12,310 nucleotides of DNA from Clostridiaceae bacterium (lineage in GTDB: Bacteria; Bacillota; Clostridia; Lachnospirales; Lachnospiraceae), in contig JAGZXV010000175.1 in NCBI GenBank assembly GCA_018378255.1, positions 1-12,310 on the forward strand, given 5' to 3'. The position numbers were made by a program, and so were the translations under genes. Shown piece after piece: positions 1 through 7,322 of the stretch. Position 1 is the stretch's first letter; every line of letters begins with the position of its first letter. The notes beneath the pieces were generated by a model that saw only the letters and a program-made list of their open reading frames with translations, made no database searches and was not told the DNA's origin.

Positions 1-579
1 CCCCCCCAGCATTTCCATCATCTGTTCGTAGGCACAAAGCTGGCGGCGGGCAGAAGATTTATCCGTTTCATCCGCCTTTGCAAAATGTGTGAACATTCCC
101 TCAATCCTGATTCCCGGAAGGCGGCTGATTGCCGCAACCGCCTCTGCGGATTCTTTGTTCACAGGAAATCCGATCCTGCTCATGCCCGTATCCAGCGCAA
201 TGTGTATCCCGGCCCTTTCATTCATGGAAACAGCCAGCTTTGACAGCTTTTCTGCCTTCTCAAGCTGGAATACAGGAGGAAACAGCTTGTATGTTATCAG
301 TTCCTCAAACTGGCTTTCATGTACAGATCCCAATATCAATACCATCTTTGTGATTCCATGACGCCTTAACAGGATTCCCTCTTCCACGGTAGCCACCGCA
401 TATCCAGTCACAAAAGGATCAATCGCCTTTGCTACCGGCACGCTTCCATGACCGTATCCATCCGTTTTCACAACTCCGATCATAGCCGTATCCGGGGTTA
501 AATTGGCCCTCATGGATTCCATATTTTTTATAACCGCATCTAAATCAATTTCTGCATAAACCCTGCTGTATGATTTCAT
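1..579 (-). CDS. alr: Alanine racemase, N-terminal part (cut by window edge)
   Basis: Converts L-alanine to D-alanine with pyridoxal phosphate (PLP), supplying D-Ala for peptidoglycan in the cytoplasm. The window holds the first 193 codons; the family is usually 370-390 residues, so about half is missing beyond base 1. The start ATG at 577-579 is preceded by a GAGG ribosome site 8 bases upstream. The PLP-lysine motif VVKTDGYGHG is at residues 36-45, with Lys38 as the expected Schiff-base lysine. Further barrel motifs typical of the family follow, including ALDTGMSRIGF and GMFTHFAKADE. The second catalytic residue, a tyrosine in the C-terminal domain, lies outside the window. It is the last visible gene of the rex-acpS-nnr run, after a 90-base gap, and is probably co-transcribed because no clear promoter or terminator is seen in that gap. 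The family call is secure. Confidence 0.95.
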   Translation of the reverse strand, partial: MKSYSRVYAEIDLDAVIKNMESMRANLTPDTAMIGVVKTDGYGHGSVPVAKAIDPFVTGYAVATVEEGILLRRHGITKMVLILGSVHESQFEELITYKLFPPVFQLEKAEKLSKLAVSMNERAGIHIALDTGMSRIGFPVNKESAEAVAAISRLPGIRIEGMFTHFAKADETDKSSARRQLCAYEQMMEMLGG

Positions 580-669
580 ATAAACCTCGATTCTACCGTC
601 AAATGGCCTGCAGCCGCTATGTTTTCGTACAGTCTGCGCAGTAAATGTACAGACCTGTCTGAACTGTTA
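580..669. repeat. nnr-alr gap with a TAACAGTTCAG repeat word
   Basis: This 90-base gap between two same-strand genes holds no convincing gene or terminator. Directly after the nnr stop codon, at 659-669, the minus strand reads TAACAGTTCAG. That is identical to 11 of the 12 bases of the left terminal repeat of the element at 11432-11523. It is followed by a small palindrome (CAGAC-AG-GTCTG) and by a GTACA/TGTAC pair (627-631 with 646-650). I read this as a possible decayed end of the same repeat family, but no partner arm is visible, so chance cannot be excluded. Confidence 0.3.
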
Positions 670-2184
670 TCAAATAACATCACTTTGGCGGATCGCTTCC
701 ACCAGATCTCTTGCCAGCAGACTGTGCTGTCCCTTTTCCCTGCAAACCCTGTCACCGGCGCAGCCGTGAAGATACACACCCAGCGCCGCTGCTTCCGATT
801 CTTCCATTCCAAGCCCCAAAAGCCCTGCAATGATGCCTGTCAGCACATCACCGGAACCGGCTTTTGCCATAGCGCTGTTTCCGCTGCTGTTATAATATAC
901 CCGTCCGTCTTTCATCCCCACGACAGTGACCGCATCCTTTAACACACAGGTAATTCCATATTTACCGCTGTATTCCGACGCAGTTTCATGCAGGTTTTCA
1001 CGGATTTCTCCGATGCTCTTTCCCGTCAGCCTGGACATCTCTCCCAAGTGAGGGGTAATGATAATATTCTCAGTAAAATAACCTGTCAGTTCCGGTTTAC
1101 CAGCCACTGCATTCAGGCCGTCCGCATCCAAAATGATGGGAACATACGCATGGGAGAGAACAAATTCCACCAGACAAGGCACATAATCGTCCTGGCCGAT
1201 TCCAGGCCCTAACACCGCCAAATCCGCCCATTCCAGCATTTTTTCTGCCTGTTCCTTAAAGTTTCCGGCTCCGCTCAGAGCCGCTTCAGGATCATAGCAT
1301 TCAATGATGGCTTCCGGAAGCTGCTGCTGAAGAATCCCCCTGTTCGCTTCCACGGTAAAGACTTTAACAAGCCCTGCTCCCATAGCATATGCGGCGGATG
1401 CGCTTAAATATGCAGCTCCCGACATTCCCGCACTGCCCGCGATGATGAGCACCTTTCCGAAACTGCCTTTATTGGAATAGGCCGGTCGGATTGGAACCCT
1501 TTTTTTGTCCTCCTCCTCATACGTAAATGACTGCGGTGATACCTGTTCCAGGCTCTTTTGGGGAAATCCGATATCATCGATAACCACTCTGCCCGAATAC
1601 TCTTTTCCCGGATAAAGGCAAGTGCCCAGCTTCTGCCATCCGAATGTCACCGTAACGTCCGCCTTAATCCCAATCCCCATGATCTTCCCGGTATCGGAAT
1701 GTATGCCGGAAGGGATATCTACGGCCACGGTAAAACGCGGCTTTCGATTGTTTAACAGCTCCAATAATTCCCTGTACTCTCCCCTGATCTCACGGTCCAG
1801 CCCCACGCCGAATACTGCGTCCACAAGGACATCGCACCGCCCTGGGATAAAATCTTTAAATTCGGCGATATTGAGCCCCAGTTCCTGTGCAATCTTCAAT
1901 TGCAGGCCATACTCTGCCGTTCCATGTTCAGGGTTCCCTGCCAAAAGCACCAGCACATCATAACCCTTTAAAAACATCATCCTGGCCGCTGCAATGCCGT
2001 CCGCTCCGTTGTTCCCGGTTCCGCAGGCCACCCAGATATGCTCCCTTTTTCCGGAATGCTCCATCACTTCTTTTGCAACCGCCATAGAAGCCCGTTCCAT
2101 CAGCACCAGGGATGGAATTCCAATCTGTTCGATGGTATAGCGGTCCACCGCTTTCATCTGTTTACCGGTTAACAAATATCTCAT
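670..2184 (-). CDS. nnr: Bifunctional NAD(P)HX epimerase / dehydratase
   Basis: Repairs NADHX and NADPHX, the hydrated and inactive forms of NADH and NADPH. The epimerase half interconverts the R and S forms, and the dehydratase half restores the cofactor using a nucleotide. The 504-residue length fits the fused bacterial enzyme. The N-terminal YjeF_N domain spans about residues 1-215, with the glycine-rich GTGNNGADG at 55-63, DAVFGVGL at 122-129 and VDIPSG at 155-160. The C-terminal ribokinase-like domain spans about 230-504, with FGKVLIIAGS at 242-251, GPGIG at 326-330, DADGLNA at 353-359, TPHLGEM at 377-383 and the catalytic GSGDVLTG at 443-450. The start ATG overlaps the acpS stop as ATGA and has a GGGAGG site just upstream, which indicates translational coupling. 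Its position behind rex links cofactor repair to NADH sensing (inference). Very confident. Confidence 0.96.
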   Translation of the reverse strand: MRYLLTGKQMKAVDRYTIEQIGIPSLVLMERASMAVAKEVMEHSGKREHIWVACGTGNNGADGIAAARMMFLKGYDVLVLLAGNPEHGTAEYGLQLKIAQELGLNIAEFKDFIPGRCDVLVDAVFGVGLDREIRGEYRELLELLNNRKPRFTVAVDIPSGIHSDTGKIMGIGIKADVTVTFGWQKLGTCLYPGKEYSGRVVIDDIGFPQKSLEQVSPQSFTYEEEDKKRVPIRPAYSNKGSFGKVLIIAGSAGMSGAAYLSASAAYAMGAGLVKVFTVEANRGILQQQLPEAIIECYDPEAALSGAGNFKEQAEKMLEWADLAVLGPGIGQDDYVPCLVEFVLSHAYVPIILDADGLNAVAGKPELTGYFTENIIITPHLGEMSRLTGKSIGEIRENLHETASEYSGKYGITCVLKDAVTVVGMKDGRVYYNSSGNSAMAKAGSGDVLTGIIAGLLGLGMEESEAAALGVYLHGCAGDRVCREKGQHSLLARDLVEAIRQSDVI

Positions 2185-2549
2185 ACATCCTCCCGTTCCG
2201 CAACCGCAAATGCCACAACGTGCATCTGGGTATTGCTAATGGATACATGAATCCTATTGATTCCTGATTCTTCCGCCAGCTCCTTCGCCCCACGGTACAA
2301 GTTCACATAGGGCTTTCCTAACTCGTCCCGCAGCACCTCAATATCGATGGGCATAAACCTTCTGAAGCCTGTGCCGAATGATTTAGCCACCGCTTCCTTT
2401 ACAGCAAAATTGCCAGCAAGCATGGAGGCTTTCCCCTTCGCTTGCCGGCATTCGCTTTCCGTATAGGTACGTTTCAGGAAGGCATCCTTTTCACATGCCT
2501 TCTCAACGCGTTCGATTTCAATTAAATCAGTACCTATTCCAAATATCAT
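2181..2549 (-). CDS. acpS: Holo-[acyl-carrier-protein] synthase
   Basis: Transfers the 4'-phosphopantetheine group of coenzyme A to a serine of acyl carrier protein, switching on fatty acid synthesis. At 122 residues it has the normal AcpS length. The Mg/CoA-binding motif GIGTDLIEIER covers residues 4-14 with Asp8. The second motif, FAVKEAVAKSFGTG (48-61), carries Lys51 and Glu52; the usual form is FAAKEA, so Val50 is a mild change. The C-terminal strand motif is VSISNTQMH, where many family members have SH instead of SN. The start ATG shares its first base with the last base of the rex TAA stop, and the stop overlaps nnr by four bases, so the three genes are one coupled unit. AAGGAAG lies upstream inside rex. 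Confidence 0.96.
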   Translation of the reverse strand: MIFGIGTDLIEIERVEKACEKDAFLKRTYTESECRQAKGKASMLAGNFAVKEAVAKSFGTGFRRFMPIDIEVLRDELGKPYVNLYRGAKELAEESGINRIHVSISNTQMHVVAFAVAEREDV

Positions 2550-3214
2550 TATCTCTTATCTTCCTTTGCTTCCTTCTCCTGCTTGTCCTGCATGCTGCAG
2601 ACTCTGTAAGAAAGTCTCATAAGGCTCTCGGATAAATGCACATTCTCGACCACCACATCTTCCGGAACTACTAAATCGGTATGTGCGAAGTTCCAAATCG
2701 CTTTAATTCCAGCCTTAACCAAGCGGTCTGCAATCTCCGGAGCTTTTGTCTTAGGAATGGTAAGGGCTGCGATCTGAACATCATTTTCCACAATAAAGTT
2801 TTCCAGATCGTCCACACCACGGATCTCAATGCCTCTGACAACCAGACCGATCAGCCTGGGATTGATATCGAACATGCCTTTAATGATAAATCCCCGCTTT
2901 TCAAAATTGGCATAATTGGCGATTGCCTGTCCTAAATTACCGGCGCCGATGATAATTAAATTATGCTGCCTGTCTATTCCAAGGATTTTTCCGATTTCTG
3001 TATATAAGTACTTTACATTATAACCATATCCCTGTTGTCCAAAACCTCCGAAATTATTCAGATCCTGTCTGATCTGGGACGCCGTCACTTTCATCCGGAC
3101 ACTTAAATCATTGGAGGAAATCCTCTCAACACCGGCCTCAAGCAATTCTCCCAGATAACGGTAGTATCTCGGAAGTCTTGAAATGACTGCCTTTGATATT
3201 TCTTTCTGTTCCAC
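2549..3214 (-). CDS. rex: Redox-sensing transcriptional repressor Rex
   Basis: Dimeric repressor that binds DNA when NAD+ is high and lets go when NADH rises, controlling fermentation and electron-transfer genes. I choose the GTG at 3212-3214 (221 residues) rather than the in-frame GTG at 3242-3244. AGGAAGGTGG lies just before the later start, and the promoter predicts transcription to begin near 3246, leaving no leader for the earlier one. From this start, the winged-helix domain covers about 1-78, with the recognition region TASQIRQDLNNFGGFG at 44-59. The Rossmann domain has GAGNLG at 90-95 and an acidic residue in MFDINP at about 116, as expected for NADH preference. The charged lysine/glutamate tail after about residue 207 is probably disordered. 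First gene of the rex-acpS-nnr-alr run. I see no full Rex operator (TTGTTAA-N4-TTAACAA) at its own promoter. Confidence 0.96.
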   Translation of the reverse strand: MEQKEISKAVISRLPRYYRYLGELLEAGVERISSNDLSVRMKVTASQIRQDLNNFGGFGQQGYGYNVKYLYTEIGKILGIDRQHNLIIIGAGNLGQAIANYANFEKRGFIIKGMFDINPRLIGLVVRGIEIRGVDDLENFIVENDVQIAALTIPKTKAPEIADRLVKAGIKAIWNFAHTDLVVPEDVVVENVHLSESLMRLSYRVCSMQDKQEKEAKEDKR

Positions 3215-3252
3215 GATGTACCCACCTTCCTTAATTTGATCCACTATCTATG

Positions 3253-3281
3253 ATTATACCTGTGTGTGAAAACAATGTCAA
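3253..3281 (-). promoter_or_regulatory. Promoter of the rex operon
   Basis: On the minus strand a perfect -35 TTGACA (3276-3281) is separated by exactly 17 bases from a perfect -10 TATAAT (3253-3258). Transcription should begin near 3246, about 32 bases before the chosen rex start. The rest of the gap up to the ABC-F promoter (3282-3428) holds an AACCGGTT palindrome at 3359-3366 but no gene or regulatory element that I recognise. Confidence 0.85.
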
Positions 3282-3428
3282 ACATTTTGCTCAAATCCCG
3301 CTTATATTGTAACTAAATCCGTCCTTTTCAGTTAATTCAGAGGGTCCAAAAAACGAATAACCGGTTCCGCTGCAGTGCTCTTCTCTTAATTTTTACCGGG
3401 AAACAGGAAAAACCAGAGTTTTTAAATA

Positions 3429-3457
3429 TTGAAAATTTTCCTTTCCTATATTATACT
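3429..3457 (+). promoter_or_regulatory. Promoter of the ABC-F gene
   Basis: TTGAAA (3429-3434) and TATACT (3452-3457) are spaced by 17 bases. The predicted start near 3464 leaves a leader of about 30 bases containing AGGAGGA before the ATG. A leader that short leaves no room for the attenuation hairpins seen before many inducible antibiotic-resistance ABC-F genes. Confidence 0.75.
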
Positions 3458-3493
3458 AATACGAATGGACATTGTACATTCAGGAGGAATTTT

Positions 3494-5413
3494 ATGATTT
3501 TATCATGCAGCAACGTTACCAAGTCATTTGGTACCGACGTAATAATCGAACATGTATCTTTTCACATAGAAGAACACGAAAAAGCTGCCATCGTCGGCAT
3601 TAACGGGGCTGGAAAGTCTACCTTGTTAAAGGTGATTATCGGCGAACTTCCGGCCGACGAAGGTGATGTTGTGGTTTCCCGCGGAAAATCCATCGGCTAT
3701 CTGGCACAGCATCAGGATCTGAGCAGCCAGCGCACCATATTTGAAGAGCTTTTGGAGGTTAAACGGCCTCTCATTGAGATGGAAGAACGGATCAGAAGCT
3801 TAGAGATTGAGATGAAACACGTTTCCGGCCCGGAACTTGACGAGATGCTCTCCGTTTACAGCCGTTTAAACCATGAATTTGAACTGTTAAACGGTTATGC
3901 CTACCGAAGTGAAATCACCGGCGTTTTAAAGGGCCTTGGATTTCCGGAAGAAGAATTTTCCAAACAGATCACCACTCTGTCCGGCGGACAGAAAACCCGT
4001 GTTTCCCTGGGTAAACTGCTTCTCTCCAAACCGGATATCATCCTTTTGGACGAGCCTACCAACCATCTGGACATGGAATCCATCGCATGGCTGGAGACAT
4101 ACCTTCTTAACTACAGCGGAGCCGTAATCATCGTTGCCCATGACCGCTATTTTCTGGACCGGGTGGTCACAAAGATCGTGGAACTGGACAATGGACACGC
4201 CACTGTCTTCCAGGGCAATTACAGCGCTTACAGCGAAAAAAAGGCTATGCTCAGGGATGCGCAGATCAAAGCCTATATGAACCAGCAGCAGGAAATCAAA
4301 CACCAGGAAGAGGTCATCGCCAAGCTAAAGTCCTTTAACCGGGAAAAATCCATCAAACGGGCGGAAAGCAGAGAAAAGATGCTGTCCAAAATCGAAGTGC
4401 TGGAAAAACCTGTGGAAGTCAATGACGAGATGGGCATCCGTTTAGAGCCCAACACCATCAGCGGCAACGATGTGCTGACCATACGGGGACTTAGCAAATC
4501 CTTTGATAAACTCTCGCTTTTTAAAGATGTGGATATCGACATTAAACGGGGAGAACGGGTTGCCGTCATCGGCAATAACGGGACGGGAAAAACCACCCTT
4601 TTAAAGATCATTAACGACATGCTTCCGGCTGACAGCGGGGAAATTCATCTCGGTTCCAAGGTTCATATCGGCTATTATGACCAGGAACACCAGGTGCTCC
4701 ATATGGAAAAGACCTTATTTGACGAACTTCAGGACACCTACCCCACCATGACAAACACCCAGGTCCGTAATATATTAGCCGCCTTTTTATTTACAGGAGA
4801 TGATGTGTTTAAACGGATTAAAGATTTAAGCGGCGGAGAACGTGGCCGCGTTTCCCTGGCAAAACTCATGCTTTCGGAAGCCAATTTCCTGATCCTGGAT
4901 GAGCCCACCAACCATTTGGACATCACCTCCAAGGAAATCCTGGAAAATGCACTGAACCACTATACGGGAACCGTATTATACGTCTCCCATGACCGGTATT
5001 TTGTCAACAAGACCGCCACCCGCATTCTGGAATTATCTCAGGAAACATTTATCAATTATATTGGAAACTATGATTATTATCTGGAGAAAAAAGACCTGCT
5101 GAACAGTCTTCATGCCTCGGATACCGGCGTTTCAGGTTCAGCCGCGGCTTCTGTAGGCGAATCCGGTGTGAAGCAGGACTGGAAAGCTCAAAAAGAAGAA
5201 CAGGCCCGCATCAGAAAACGCCAGAACGATCTGAAAAAAGTTGAGGATCAGATTCACAGCCTGGAAACAAGAGATGGAGAAATTGACGGACTGCTGACGA
5301 AGGAAGAAATTTATTCTGACGTTTCTAAGCTTTTAGAATTGAATAACGAAAAGGAATCCATCCATGCGAAACTGGAAGAATTATATGAGATGTGGGAGGA
5401 ATTGGCGGAATAA
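3494..5413 (+). CDS. ABC-F family ribosome-associated ATPase (YdiF-like)
   Basis: Soluble twin-ATPase protein of the ABC-F class. Members have no membrane domain and bind the ribosomal E site to rescue or regulate translation. At 639 residues it matches the YdiF-like bacterial branch. First cassette: Walker A GINGAGKST (35-43), signature LSGGQ (162-166), Walker B ILLDE (183-187) followed by PTNHLD. Second cassette: GNNGTGKTT (360-368), LSGGE (445-449), LILDEPTNHLD (466-476). The linker between cassettes (about 250-320) is rich in Lys, Glu and Arg and helical, as expected for the part reaching towards the P-site tRNA. A C-terminal coiled coil runs from about 562 to the end, after a Ser/Gly/Ala spacer. 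AGGAGGA precedes the ATG. It is divergent from rex. The short leader and ordinary neighbours favour a housekeeping role over drug resistance, but sequence alone cannot exclude resistance. Confidence 0.93.
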   Translation: MILSCSNVTKSFGTDVIIEHVSFHIEEHEKAAIVGINGAGKSTLLKVIIGELPADEGDVVVSRGKSIGYLAQHQDLSSQRTIFEELLEVKRPLIEMEERIRSLEIEMKHVSGPELDEMLSVYSRLNHEFELLNGYAYRSEITGVLKGLGFPEEEFSKQITTLSGGQKTRVSLGKLLLSKPDIILLDEPTNHLDMESIAWLETYLLNYSGAVIIVAHDRYFLDRVVTKIVELDNGHATVFQGNYSAYSEKKAMLRDAQIKAYMNQQQEIKHQEEVIAKLKSFNREKSIKRAESREKMLSKIEVLEKPVEVNDEMGIRLEPNTISGNDVLTIRGLSKSFDKLSLFKDVDIDIKRGERVAVIGNNGTGKTTLLKIINDMLPADSGEIHLGSKVHIGYYDQEHQVLHMEKTLFDELQDTYPTMTNTQVRNILAAFLFTGDDVFKRIKDLSGGERGRVSLAKLMLSEANFLILDEPTNHLDITSKEILENALNHYTGTVLYVSHDRYFVNKTATRILELSQETFINYIGNYDYYLEKKDLLNSLHASDTGVSGSAAASVGESGVKQDWKAQKEEQARIRKRQNDLKKVEDQIHSLETRDGEIDGLLTKEEIYSDVSKLLELNNEKESIHAKLEELYEMWEELAE

Positions 5414-5448
5414 CGGCTGATTTTCTCCCCAGAAAGAAGGTTAAACCA

Positions 5449-5646
5449 TTGAAATTACGTAGAATTGTGGCAATTGTGGGGATTGTGTTTTTGATTGGAT
5501 TATACATCTCCACCCTTGTCTTCGCCCTCATGAAAAGTCCCAATGCGCAGAGTCTGCTGACGCTTTCCATCTACTGTACGGTTGCGGTTCCGGTGTTTTT
5601 GTATGCGTTTGGATTGGTGACTAAGTATCTGAAAGGGAAAGATTGA
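5449..5646 (+). CDS. Small two-helix membrane protein, function unknown
   Basis: Predicted 65-residue integral membrane protein. I place the start at TTG 5449-5451, which has GAAGG 8 bases upstream. An in-frame ATG at 5392 would overlap the end of the ABC-F gene and add a polar, unlike N-terminus. Two hydrophobic helices are visible, about residues 7-27 and 36-58, separated by a short polar loop (KSPNAQ). The N-terminus is basic (MKLRR) and the tail is basic (KYLKGKD). It starts 35 bases after the ABC-F stop, in the same direction and ahead of the shared terminator, so it is probably co-transcribed. I recall similar short hypothetical proteins in Lachnospiraceae but know no function. The reading is supported by the coherent membrane pattern, the ribosome site and the terminator that follows. 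Confidence 0.7.
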   Translation: MKLRRIVAIVGIVFLIGLYISTLVFALMKSPNAQSLLTLSIYCTVAVPVFLYAFGLVTKYLKGKD

Positions 5647-5690
5647 TGTCGCTGATATGAAACGTATATAACCGGAAAACAGATCACAGA

Positions 5691-5733
5691 AAAACAGAGC
5701 TCAAGATAGAATCCTGATGCTCTGTTTTAATTT
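5691..5733. terminator. Bidirectional terminator between ABC-F unit and purA
   Basis: A perfect 10-bp inverted repeat, AAAACAGAGC (5691-5700) with GCTCTGTTTT (5719-5728), and an 18-base loop that can form a further small GAT/ATC stem. The plus strand continues with AATTT, and the minus strand arm runs into TTTTTCTGTG, so the hairpin can end transcription from both sides. It lies between two convergent units, about 45 bases after the small membrane gene and 56 after purA. The remainder of the 5647-5783 gap shows nothing else. Confidence 0.8.
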
Positions 5734-5783
5734 GCTTTACTCTATTTTCAAACACACTCCAGGGGGAGGATAACGAATGAATA

Positions 5784-7058
5784 TTATCTATAGATAATAT
5801 CATCCCGCCCAGGCCCGTTGGATACCATTGTGACCGGCACTCCCAGTTCTTTTTCAATGAATTCAATATATTTTCTGCAGTTTTCCGGCAAATCCTCGTA
5901 CTTTTTAATTCCACGGATATCACATTTCCAGCCCGGCAGAGTCTCGTAAACCGGTTTCGCCTTTTCCAGCCAAACTGTAGTTGGGAAATCTCTGGTTACT
6001 TTACCGTTGATCTCATATCCGACACAGACAGGGAGTTCATCCAGATATCCCAGCACATCCAATACGGTGAGAGCCGCCTCGGTAGTTCCCTGAATACGGC
6101 AGCCATAACGGGAAGCCACTGCGTCAAACCATCCCATACGCCTTGGCCGGCCTGTGGTCGCTCCGAATTCTCCGCCGTCTCCGCCGCGCCGTCTCAGCTC
6201 ATCCGCTTCATCTCCAAAAATTTCGCTTACAAACGCGCCCGCTCCCACTGCACTGGAGTAAGCTTTTACCACTGTGGTGATCTGCTTAATCTCATAGGGC
6301 GGTATTCCGGCTCCTATGGCGCCGTAAGCCGCCAGGGTGGAAGAAGAAGTGACCATTGGATAAATTCCATGATCCGGATCCTTTAAAGAGCCTAACTGGC
6401 CTTCTAAGAGGATTCTCTTGCCCTCTTTCATCGCCTCATGGAGATAGGCGGACACATCACAAACATAGGGTTCGATCATATCCCGGTATTCCAGTAATGT
6501 GGCATATAACTCGTCCGGTTTCAGGGCAGGCTGGTGATATAAATGTTCAAACAGGACATTTTTCAGTTCACAGACCCGTTCCACCTTCTCTTTTAATGTC
6601 TCCGGGTCAAATAATTCGCTGACCTGGAAACCGATCTTCGCATATTTATCTGAATAAAATGGCGCAATACCTGACTTCGTAGAACCAAATGACTTACCGG
6701 CCAGACGGGCTTCTTCATATGTGTCCAGCAAAACATGGTAAGGCATCAGAATCTGTGCGCGGTCAGACACAAGGATCTTAGGTTTCGGCACGCCTCTCTC
6801 TACCAATGAATTAATCTCGTTAATCAAATATGGTATGTTAAGCGCTACTCCATTACCGATAATGCTGGTTGTGTGGTTGTAAAAAACACCTGATGGCAGC
6901 AAATGCAGCGCAAATTTACCATAGTTATTGATGATGGTGTGGCCTGCATTGCTTCCCCCCTGGAATCTGATAATAATATCGGATTCTCTGGCAAGCATAT
7001 CAGTAATCTTACCTTTTCCTTCGTCTCCCCAGTTGGCTCCAACGATCGCTCTAACCAT
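5784..7058 (-). CDS. purA: Adenylosuccinate synthetase (divergent form)
   Basis: First step from IMP to AMP: joins IMP and aspartate using GTP. 424 residues, close to the usual length. The P-loop WGDEGKGK (10-17) keeps the catalytic Asp12, and GHT keeps His40. SDR at 98-100 and ATTGRPRRMGWFD (300-312) are also conserved. It departs from the common bacterial enzyme elsewhere: NWGDEGKG replaces QWGDEGKG, and TKSGIAPFYSDKYAKIG (127-143) replaces the TGRGIGPAY-type segment. There, Ser129 stands where E. coli has Arg131 and Lys141 where it has Arg143. LEGQLGSLKDPDHG (218-231) replaces the usual GAQGTLLDIDHG. I recall this form from Lachnospiraceae. The start ATG has TAGGAGGA 7 bases upstream. It is not PurZ, since the aspartate lost in phage PurZ is present. 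It has its own promoter and is cut off from purB by a terminator. Confidence 0.92.
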   Translation of the reverse strand: MVRAIVGANWGDEGKGKITDMLARESDIIIRFQGGSNAGHTIINNYGKFALHLLPSGVFYNHTTSIIGNGVALNIPYLINEINSLVERGVPKPKILVSDRAQILMPYHVLLDTYEEARLAGKSFGSTKSGIAPFYSDKYAKIGFQVSELFDPETLKEKVERVCELKNVLFEHLYHQPALKPDELYATLLEYRDMIEPYVCDVSAYLHEAMKEGKRILLEGQLGSLKDPDHGIYPMVTSSSTLAAYGAIGAGIPPYEIKQITTVVKAYSSAVGAGAFVSEIFGDEADELRRRGGDGGEFGATTGRPRRMGWFDAVASRYGCRIQGTTEAALTVLDVLGYLDELPVCVGYEINGKVTRDFPTTVWLEKAKPVYETLPGWKCDIRGIKKYEDLPENCRKYIEFIEKELGVPVTMVSNGPGRDDIIYR

Positions 7059-7102
7059 TCATTTGTCCTCCTACAAGATACTAGATTTTAACAACAAAAT
7101 AC

Positions 7103-7131
7103 AGTATATATGAATAATCCCCTAAAATCAA
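7103..7131 (-). promoter_or_regulatory. Promoter of purA
   Basis: Minus-strand -35 TTGATT (7126-7131) and -10 TATACT (7103-7108) with 17-base spacing. The predicted start is near 7096, giving a leader of about 38 bases with AGGAGGA at 7066-7072. A TTGTTAA half-site overlaps the start region (7088-7094), but the matching second half of a Rex operator is absent. The AT-rich 7132-7206 stretch upstream contains long T-runs on the minus strand and no recognisable riboswitch. Confidence 0.7.
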
Positions 7132-7210
7132 TAAAAAATATTCATAAAATTAAAAAACAAAAAAAGAAAACTTCCGTTCATTCCGGCTCAAATTATGGAT
7201 GATAAAACAG

Positions 7211-7284
7211 AAAAAAAGCAAAAACAGGAATCACAACAGCAGGGCTTTCCAAATTAAAGCCTGTTTTTCTGTCGTAATTCCTGT
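7211..7284 (-). terminator. Two-tier intrinsic terminator after purB
   Basis: In the minus-strand transcript an outer 16-bp stem (7269-7284 with 7224-7239, including two G-U pairs) encloses an inner hairpin (about CAGGC-TTT with AAAGCCCTG, one bulged base, 7240-7263). A U-rich tail follows, encoded by the A-runs at 7211-7224. It lies 39 bases after the purB stop and should end the purC-purF-purB transcript before purA. It is larger than a typical terminator. Confidence 0.82.
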
Positions 7285-7322
7285 TCGTAGGCGCTTAGTT
7301 CAATACCTAAAACTCATTTTAT

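Noticed and set aside
3465..3497. Ten-codon leader frame (MDIVHSGGIL) whose stop overlaps the ABC-F ATG
   Set aside because: Its ATG falls at the predicted transcript start with no ribosome site, and its codons are largely the ABC-F ribosome site itself. There is no room for attenuation hairpins, so it is probably coincidence.
3494..5413. ABC-F gene as an antibiotic-resistance determinant
   Set aside because: There is no long regulatory leader and no mobile context, and its architecture fits the housekeeping YdiF-like type. Resistance cannot be excluded but is not supported.
5784..7058. PurZ-type 2-aminoadenylosuccinate synthetase (Z-genome DNA)
   Set aside because: The catalytic aspartate of WGDEGKGK is present, and the gene sits with ordinary purine genes, not with phage or DUF550/PolA-type Z genes.
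7085..7100. Possible Rex operator at the purA transcription start (TTGTTAA)
   Set aside because: Only one half-site is present; the second half after a 4-base gap does not match TTAACAA.
7160..7185. Small CCGGAATGAACGG stem followed by T-runs upstream of purA as a second terminator or attenuator
   Set aside because: Only about 3 bp can pair with confidence, and it lies upstream of the purA promoter.
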